Source of the DNA: Fasciolopsis buskii
Taxonomy: Eukaryota > Platyhelminthes > Trematoda > Plagiorchiida > Fasciolidae
Length of the DNA stretch: 64,000 nt
Reading direction: 5' to 3'
NCBI GenBank assembly: GCA_008360955.1
Contig: LUCM01004327.1
Location: 1-64,000 of the forward strand
In this document: in pieces, positions 55,743 through 64,000 of the stretch
Numbering within the stretch: the stretch's first letter is position 1
Layout: each line of letters opens with the position of its first letter
Notes under the pieces: model-generated
Databases searched by the model: none
What the model saw: only the letters and a program-made list of their open reading frames with translations
What the model was told of the DNA's origin: nothing
Translations under genes and position numbers: made by a program

Positions 55743-58700
55743 ACTGAGGTTTGGATTCGAGGATCCCTGTTGAAGACTCTGACCAAACAATGTAACCTAC
55801 AAGACAATTGGAGGATTTAATTATCTCGAGGCACACTGGAAGCCGGTAACTACTGACTTTACACGTTCCGATATCATAGAATCCGGTTTCCACCAGTCCC
55901 CTAACTGACCGAAAACCAGCAAAATTATGGCTGTTCCATACCCACTAGGATGCGCGGGAAAACTTGTAGTTCTAAATTGTTAACCCATAATGGATGTGCA
56001 TATATTCTCTAGGTTGACTTAGTTTTGGCTTTTTAACAGCTAAAACTTCTGGAGAAAAGACAAATAGGAAACGATTACTAGCAACACCTGGTTGTGCTGG
56101 ACTAAGACGATCACCATCAATTCAAATCAGATGGAAACTGAGAGCTGACTTGATTATAAACTGATTTATTGTAGGTTATCAACACTTAGTTAGTCACTGT
56201 AAAGCATGAATCCGATTTACCACTACTTCCACTACGACAACAACAACAGCTGCTACTACGAGTATGACTAAGACTATCATTATTATTATTATCACTGACT
56301 TGTCAGGGATCCTGGGTTGTCATGTCGTTGTAGCAGTCGAACTCCGTCATTCGAATCCGTGCTAGCGTTTCACCCAAATGTCCGGCGGGACGATGTCGTT
56401 CAAGGAAATTATCAACTGTCCAGACAAGGTTATGTGACCACATGAAAATCACGTGACGGAATCGCGTTTCCTCACCACATTCTACCAGTGGTCAGGGTTA
56501 CGGTGCAAGTCAATCTAGACCCTTGAATATTCGATACGCGTTTAACTCTCGCCATGGTCTACATTAGCGTTATCACCGTAGTCGAACGCGTCCCAGTTAG
56601 CCCGATAAAATAAATAGGGATTTTATCTTCTCGCCTATCGGTTCCAAGGTAGTTATATGGACAAATTAATTGGCAAACAAATTCCTTCCAAAGTCGTAAA
56701 ATCAGAATAGATGGTGAAAAGCACACAAAACGATTTAGACGTATGCCAAACTCCGGTCTCCAGGTCAGCACAGTTCAACTGACGAATTCCATTGCACGAC
56801 TTAAGACGAAATATTTTTATTTCTTTTAAACCAAATCTACGGATGAAAATAATGAAAGTAAATAAATTGTAATACTAAAAATGGACTACTTTACAACTAA
56901 TCATATTGCCGAGGGATGCTAAAAGTGAGCCAAAGACAAGCCGAGTTGCTTCATCCGTCGTACGATGATAGACCGGAATAAGAAATTCGATGCAAATAGA
57001 ACGTGGGCGCGCATTTTGACAGCATGGTGAGAATGAGACGGCACCATCTGATTGACTACCAGCCACCACCTTAGGTCCAGTCGTGAATAGACGCCAAAAT
57101 GTATGGAGGCGGACCGCTTGAACCAAATGTTAGCTGGTACTAACCAATCAGTATGAGCGGCCCACCTTCCACAACAAAGCAACTTTGAATACTTCAAGCA
57201 GAAGACCAATAAGTGAGGCCGGTCACAAAGAAGCTGATCGAAGAAAACGACGAAACAAGTGGCTGTAAAAAAGGCGCTAACACAGATGGTTTTATTCTAT
57301 AAGTATAAGCGGTTTTAAGAAAATAAAACAATATTTCATCCTGTTTTGAATCAACTGTTCCTGTTAAAGTTGATGACATTCATCTAAAGGAGGGATCATT
57401 TGACGATCTGCTATCATGTGATCCCGGATCAGCCATTTATGATTTCACAACAAGCTATTTTACACATTTTGGATTATCTGTCATCCGAACAACAAAATAG
57501 AGAAGCGAGATATGAGAAAATAAACAAAAGGTACACACAAGAGCTAGCAGAAGAGCTGGAACTCTAACTGTATGCATTTGGTGGACACTTGTTACGTAAA
57601 TTTACTGTGCACAGGGAGATAAGCATCTAAGTGAATTCTGAAAGTGAACGTTTCACAAGCAGTGAAGCCTCAATCGATGGTATTCACCGAACTATTTCGT
57701 ACATGGCATGGCCCGCAGGTTTTGTTTGCCACCGTGCTTGATTAAATTATGCGGTCAACTGTGCTTACATGCCAATCATAAAAGTAAAAAAAGACCACTG
57801 CAATGAAAACAGGAAAAATGATTGAACAATCAGAAATAAAGAACCGTAAGGCAGAGACAGAGAACACTGGCGGTGGAAATTTTACACAAGCAACAAGACT
57901 GGAGCACGGTTTAATTAGCATCCTTTTCTATCGCAATTTCGATCTGAGAACTATAGAATAACAGAGTTCTTATAAAGAATAGTGCGCGTAAAAATGATAT
58001 GAAAATGAAGTTTTCATGGGTAAGAGTGAAATAAAGATACGTCAGAATGCAGCAAAAATAGAACTAGTTTGAGAACAGTTCATGAACAAGCTTAGTGTGA
58101 ACATCAGCAAGCCCACAGTTTAGTTTCCTAGTTGGAATGAAAACAGCTCTATCAGTTTTCAGGAAACCATTGCGTGGAACTAGGAATTCTTGTCTTTGGA
58201 GGTGTGGGGAAATTGCAGAGAAACAGTGCACGTAGAATAGGGAAGGCACAAACTTCAGTCATGTCGTACTAAGTAAAGAATTTATTCAATAGATCGGGAC
58301 AAACTAGTTCAATCATTTCAGTCATTATGGATTCTTCTGAACAGATAAGACCTTAAATTGCATGTCTGAGGTTCCCAGATCGTTCATGGTTAAATAGGAA
58401 AAGTGGATTTTCATCGCAAAATGATTTGCAAAGTGCCCACACCGTGAACGGCTTGAAAAAATTGTTAGTCCAAAGTATTTGACTGCAGACTTTATATGAA
58501 ATACCAGAAAACCTTTCACGCCCACTTCCCTGTAGTCCATCGAACAGTGAAATTAGTGGGGCATGATGAGATGTAGATGAATTCTTTGCCAGAGCACGCG
58601 TTGAGGACCAGCCTAAAATCCTCCTCAGACGTCCACAAATCGTCAATGAGACGTTTAGTCTAAAACGATCGCATCCAATATTTACGTTATTAGAGTTTAC

Positions 58701-59895
58701 TAATACGATCCAAATGAAAGTAGGATAGACTTATTTTGCATACAAGGACGAGATAAATCCCCAAAAAGAACTCTGGGGTTGGCCGACAGTGAACATTTCA
58801 GCCACCTGAGCAACATCAACCGGGCTCGGTCAGTGAAATGATAGCCATGTAATAGGCAATGGTTAACCCTCTATTCTGCGAACGCACTGAGTCTCAATGA
58901 CCTGCCGAGACAGACAACTGTGATTCTATAATATCAGTGGTTTTTCATTTTTTTGCTCGAAACTGGTGAGTTGTAATTGATGGAGCATACGCTAGAATCA
59001 AGAGCGGATCACGACGATCGATGTGCAAACGGATTGTTTTTTCACGATTAACTTAGCGAGTGCAGGTGATATCATGGTTTTACGCAATACCATGAACACA
59101 ACAAGATATGTAGAAGCAACAGAGCGGAATTTAGACACTATTTTGTTTGGAACATGTTTTCGATCCATCATCACAAACGGGTCAATCAGATTGCAAATCA
59201 CAGAATCCACTTACTTGCACAATTCTGCTACCCGAATTCTAATGAAGCCAAGCTGGTCACCAGGTTTTGGCCAGGAAAAGTACGGTAATTAACAGTGATT
59301 CGAAGGTTTGTACGTCTCCAGCAGGACCTCGTCTAAGGCTTACTAGCTAAACTGTATGATTTTGGTAGTCAGATTAAACTTAATCCGTACTTCGTTTCCA
59401 GTTACTATGCTGTGAATATTTAGCACAATGGCGAACATTACTAGTCGAAGCGTCTTCGCGTGAATAGTAAATTATTTCATTTAGCATATACCGACCTTAA
59501 AAAAGGGAAATGATGTCCAATCGAGAAAATTTAGAAGCAAGGCACCTGAGATAGGCTGTCATGCTCACAATCCTTTAGTTAACAACATCGCTCGACTACT
59601 CGTTGAAAATGATGAGAAAAAAACTGCTTCATCTAACTTCCGAGGAACGATCACAAGCACAAGCACAGCGAATCAGAACTTGTGAGTGATCCCTTAGTGA
59701 CAGGTTTACAGTGGAATATCAAAGCCACCATGCCATCCGAAACGGCTTCCAGCGACTAGACGAACACCAAAGCAGCACAGTAAGAACTAGGATTTTCGAC
59801 TCGCAGTCTTTCGGCCTGTGCTTGCGTCGGAGTTTCATCTTAGCAGAAATGTACTAATGATGATTTACTACAATGTCGACATCACGTCCACTGAT
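55743..59895. other. No gene recognised; small triplet repeats
   Basis: Anonymous sequence. At 56217-56293 a triplet-rich tract (ACT/ACA/ACG units) passes into TTA repeats at 56274-56293. At about 56345 a TTCGAATCC run is box-B-like, but without box A or the SINE body. The overlapping minus-strand frames 56875-57209 and 58325-58646 are unassigned. Confidence 0.35.
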
Positions 59896-59940
59896 GATGA
59901 AACGTTTGTGACCTACAAGACAAGCTCAGCTATCAGAACC
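59896..59940 (+). repeat. Dispersed 45-base motif, copy 2
   Basis: GATGAAACGTTT and CAAGCTCAGCTATCAGAACC are set at the same spacing as in the copy at 36819-36863. By my count 37 of 45 bases agree. The preceding 20 bases (ATCACGTC...TGATG) also resemble those before copy 1. Confidence 0.62.
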
Positions 59941-60805
59941 TCGTCAAAAACTTCTCGCATGCCATCTAAAGCACTCACGCGGTGCTTAAGACGTTCTCAC
60001 TGCTGAGTTGGGTGATGACAGTTTACGGTGATTTTTTGCAAATAACATATCTTCCTCTTACTCAGGATTGTGCTAGCACTTCAATTGTATTCTGCTTGTC
60101 ACCAGAATCTTATTTGAATCGTTAGAACCTTGCGTGCTTGTCAGATGGACCTAAAAATTCCCCAGCAATTGGTCTGAAGTTTTTCTCCGGTTAAGCAACG
60201 CAAAGGGAAGGCTGTCAAAGTAAGAGTTTTGTTGTGCGTAACATGCTTCTTTATACAAACCACCGTGTAGTCGACAAATGGCCTCATCATCCACCCACAG
60301 TCCTAATGATTCAAATGAGATTCTGATGCCAATCTGATATAAGACTGTGAAAGTAGCGAGAGTGCTGGAGAACAGAGCACCGAGTATACCTGTCTGACGA
60401 ACGGCAATGATGTAAAATCTATCGTTTTTCCGAGGGAATTATACCGTCATATCCTTATAATAAGCATGTCGCTTGTAAAAGTAACATACGAAATTACTGT
60501 CCATACTGATCATGTATTTTGATTCACTGAAGCCAACAAAATGCAGACGAATTTAATGGATCCAGGACTCAGTTGTTTTCACATTCTCACATGAAATCAA
60601 TTAAGTACCCGCAATATGAATAATAGACAATTGGGTGCGTTCACACGAATCAGTTGATATTGCCAAGAAATCTTTCAAGACGACGCAGATTGTCGAATTA
60701 CACTAAAATAAACACGAATATCAATAATTCATCAAATGGTGGGCTTTCATTGTCTAAAAAGAGCATCAGACTGAATCCAGCAATTATAAAGGAAGAAACT
60801 AGAAA

Positions 60806-61205
60806 ATGACAGCAATTGTTCACTGACTGACTGATTGGCTGAATGATTGTCTGACAGACTGAGTGATACAATTACTAATGACAGACTAAGTGATGGACTC
60901 GTGTACTCATTGAATGACTGGCTGTTTGAATAAATGACCTTAGTCACTGACAGACAGATTGACTGATTGATTTAGTTTGGTGACGGCCTAATTGAATTAC
61001 CGTATGACAAATTCACTGATCGACTGTGTCTGAGTGAATGACTAATGTATTCATTTACGATAGCTGACTGGGTGGCAGATTAACTGCCTTTGGTGACTCA
61101 CTGATCGACTTTACTGAATGAATGTCTACCTTTGTTGACTGACTGATTTGTTTACTCACCCAGTTATTCACTGGTTCATCCATTCACTGACCCACTGATT
61201 AAACG
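60806..61205. repeat. Degenerate tetranucleotide (TGAC/TGAT/TGAA) tract, about 400 bases
   Basis: TGA followed by C, T or A recurs every four bases or multiples of four over about 400 bases, with perfect patches such as CACTGACTGACTGATTGG at 60821-60838. The units have drifted but phase is often kept. On the minus strand it reads as short SLSLSL runs, an artefact of the period rather than a protein. Confidence 0.8.
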
Positions 61206-64000
61206 GTTCTCATACTGATTTATTGAAACCAGGGACCAGTACAATAACGATTTCCGAGCTTATAACATGTTGATAACAGCTGCAAATTATTCTTACTTCG
61301 GATAGTGTGAATACGCATCATGATAACTGTGATACATAAATACATACTCACCTGTCTGTTTCCGAGATTCCGCTGACAGTAAAAAGTAATTCGAGCAAGA
61401 TACCCAGAATCTTCGTATATTTTTTTCAATCCCATTCCAAGCAAATAACATCAATATTATAGGACTGCGAAGCTTTCTTTTACGATCTACTGTGAATCAC
61501 CTTTGAAAAAATAACCACAGAGAATTCTAACATATCAATGATGTCCATCTTTATTAGCTGAAGTTACAACACCTTTTCTGCCATTCGTTATTGATGTCCT
61601 TCAACATAAAAGTACTGAGATGTTTCACTTTGCAGGATGAGAGTGGTAGATAGCTGAAAACTGCCAGGTGGATAGGTCGACCAGTGTTCTCTGCACTCGA
61701 ACCGCGATGTCCAAATTGAAAGTCCGCGAAGCTGACAGTTTTGATATCAAGTGTTCACATAAAAGCAATTAATCTCATATTGTTTTGGGCTGCAGTACCA
61801 CTGTAATCCAACCGACCACACCCTTTGTCCTTACTGAATACCACTGTTGTTCCATCCACCTAGTTATCCTCACGAATTGTGCCCCGGTTTACCTCGACGA
61901 AAACACCACAGCTACACTTAAACGTTTTATGTATTTTGCAAACATACCTGACTACCGATCAAGTGCCAACCGAAATAAGGGGAGTAACGGTAACAACAAG
62001 TGAAAAACAGAAAAGAAAATGTAACAACGTTCATGGTTCACTACCCTCGCTAGGTCATCCATTCTTCTTATCCACGTCAACGGTTATCCACCAAGGTATG
62101 GCGGTTTCATACTCCGCGGTTGTCCAAGTCGAATTAGAGGGTTGACTTTGGAGACCAAATTATCTAACTCACAAAGCAGCGGGATGCACTGAGTGTCACC
62201 TTAACTCCTGAAAACCGGTGAATAGTTGCTTAATTAGTGGGCCCTGTGAATGGACTCAGACATCATGAGTACCCGGTACATCCCTCTTTTACCGATGCCG
62301 ATGAGCATACAACCATGTGTTTCATAGATCTCCCGTGTTTGGTTTGAAATCGAGGTTTAGCCAACTCCCCTAGAGTGATTACCAAGGACTAGCCGATTTG
62401 ATGGAGGGCCCCGGGAGCTCTCCTTCTTCCTCTTTGGTGGAAGCACAGCCACGAGAAGATAGTTTGTAGTACATCCTCAGCAGAGGCTGTTTAAGAGGCC
62501 CGTTTAGTTGGGAGCATTTTGAGAGATCACTTCGAGCAAACTGATGAGTCTGGAGGCTCAGTCAGTCAGTTTAATCGAAAAAATTATTTCACATTATATC
62601 TGGGAATGGTGTAAGGTCTTTGATAGCTGTTTTGTTGAGGGACTGCACTTTAAACACCAAGTGCTCATGCCCTTCTGAGACAGAACTTCTTGTTACACCT
62701 AGTTTGCGGACCATGTTATTGCAAGAAGCCACTGGAAGACTTTTTCTTCTTTCCTGCTAAGTCTGTAACATCGCAAATTTCAGTACTTCATTCTGTGATC
62801 AGCGATTATAGTAGGGAATTATATACTTCAGGAGGTTGTTCATCATAAGATATGCACCCTTAACTTATCACTAAGAAACCATGGCAGAACTAATGGACAA
62901 CTCGCTCATCCTTGTTAGGAAGTTATATTGTATGGTGATTAGTGTCGTCAATGCGTATTTACTATGAGTCGTGTTCACAAAGCGAAATGCTATACAGCAT
63001 CTTTCGGTGAGCCCCACTTGTAATAGCGACGACCAGGTGAACTGACGGTCGATCAAACTGTATCACCAAGTATTTTCCGCTTTTGCAATACGAAGGAAAG
63101 GGAAACATTTTAAAATGAGGTTATTAGTCGTGTACGAGTAAATGTAGTTATGATCTTTTCTGCTTTGGGAATAGTTGATATGCAATTTTATCATGGAATC
63201 TGGTGTGCATTGCTCATATTAAACTAGCTTTGTGCAACAACAGATAAACTACTCTTTATGGTTTGCCTCCAGCGAATTTTTGAAGTTTGCCTTGTATAAC
63301 GAAACACTTCTGATTAACTGCTATCTAAACTTCCAACGGACTTCAAGCACCGTTATTTCTGCTGCTCTTCTTCCGAAGCATTCGAAACTTATGGGCCAAT
63401 CCTTCAAGCATTTTTTTAGATATGATGCTGAATCACGAGTTAACACCTCATCGCGCTTGCAACGGACTACCCGGGCGAATGACTTCAGACACTGGACGTC
63501 TATGTTGTCTTGTGATACCGACAAATGCGCTTCGGCAAGTGCACATCCCGCAACTACTTGCGAGTAGTGTGTGTGGGATTGATAGTGTTTTCATTTCCCG
63601 ACTTCCCTTTTGACTTTACTTTCAACACACCGTTGGCGAAAAGCCCGAATGGAAACCCTAGGCACGCGGACAGATTTGCAAGCTCTAATCAAAGCAAAAC
63701 TGGGATTTGGTTTTTTGAGAGTACAAGGTTAAATGGATGGGTAAAGGTTTTTGCGTTGTCAGTATATTCAGAGGAACGGATAGTCATGCAAGGGTAGGCA
63801 TCTATTACTGATACCATTTATTTCGCAAGAATTCAGTTGCTTGTAAACATATTGCAGGTTTGTACCTTTTTCATTTCCTGACTGACTTCGAGGAAGTCGC
63901 ATCCTGCGACTTTCTAATTTTATTCTTTGCCAATACGTGTTTATCTGACAGATGGATTTGCACCACTGGAAATGAATTTGACTGAACAAAAAGGGGTGCA
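61206..64000. other. No gene recognised
   Basis: The last 2.8 kb holds two overlapping open frames at 63232-63567 and 63525-63797 (111 and 90 codons). Neither shows a family motif and they lack clear splice partners. A minus-strand frame at 63768-63989 is likewise unassigned. Confidence 0.35.

Noticed and set aside
60747..60947. Ser/Leu-rich minus-strand protein
   Set aside because: The SLSLSL pattern is produced by the tetranucleotide repeat itself.
63232..63797. Two overlapping open frames near the right end as a gene
   Set aside because: No domain, no splice link and different frames. The length is within chance expectation.
1..64000. CRISPR array, prokaryotic operon or defence island
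   Set aside because: No regularly spaced identical repeats, no Shine-Dalgarno-led gene chains, and the retroelement content is that of an animal genome.

Overview
The window looks like nuclear DNA from a flatworm (Platyhelminthes). A tapeworm is my best guess, but this is not proven. No bacterial operons, ribosomal RNA genes or CRISPR arrays are visible. Nearly all recognisable coding sequence is decayed retrotransposon: CR1/Pen-like LINEs with an RNA-binding ORF1, and Ty3/gypsy elements. One gypsy copy has a tRNA-Trp-type primer site and gag wording like the CsRn1 group known from flukes. The only convincing host-gene sequence is the 3' end of a spliced MAP7/ensconsin-like gene on the minus strand (about 9731 to 8397).

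Left part (1-22.5 kb), a nested pile of retroelements. A LINE (LINE-0, 1967-3650) stops inside its reverse transcriptase where a gypsy element begins (gypsy-1: primer site 3902, gag 4113, protease 4880, RT from 6005). Gypsy-1 is broken just before its YIDD catalytic box at about 6409 and resumes at that box at about 15896, then runs through RNase H to an integrase cut at 17146. The 9.5 kb between the halves holds LINE-1 (ORF1 6614-7255, ORF2 10394-13514, 3' tail ending 15893). The MAP7-like exons lie inside LINE-1, between its ORF1 and ORF2, in the opposite direction. A third related element, LINE-2 (17311-22400), abuts the cut integrase.

Middle part (22.5-43.2 kb). This is mostly anonymous sequence carrying a LINE of a different type on the minus strand (LINE-3, 32440 to 29790), SINE-like copies with tRNA-like heads, and a second degraded gypsy element (gypsy-2, 39.0-43.2 kb) flanked by short diverged direct repeats that are probably LTR remains.

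Right part (43.2-64 kb). I see no convincing gene. It holds another SINE copy, microsatellites, a faint LINE RT tail near 53.6 kb, a dispersed 45-base motif and a 400-base degenerate tetranucleotide tract near 61 kb.

The best candidates for something unusual are (1) the intron-bearing, open host-gene 3' end buried inside a dead LINE inside a dead gypsy element, (2) the tRNA-headed SINE family with a shared 3' body, and (3) the tetranucleotide tract. I found no new defence or metabolic system. All family assignments are from reading motifs by eye.
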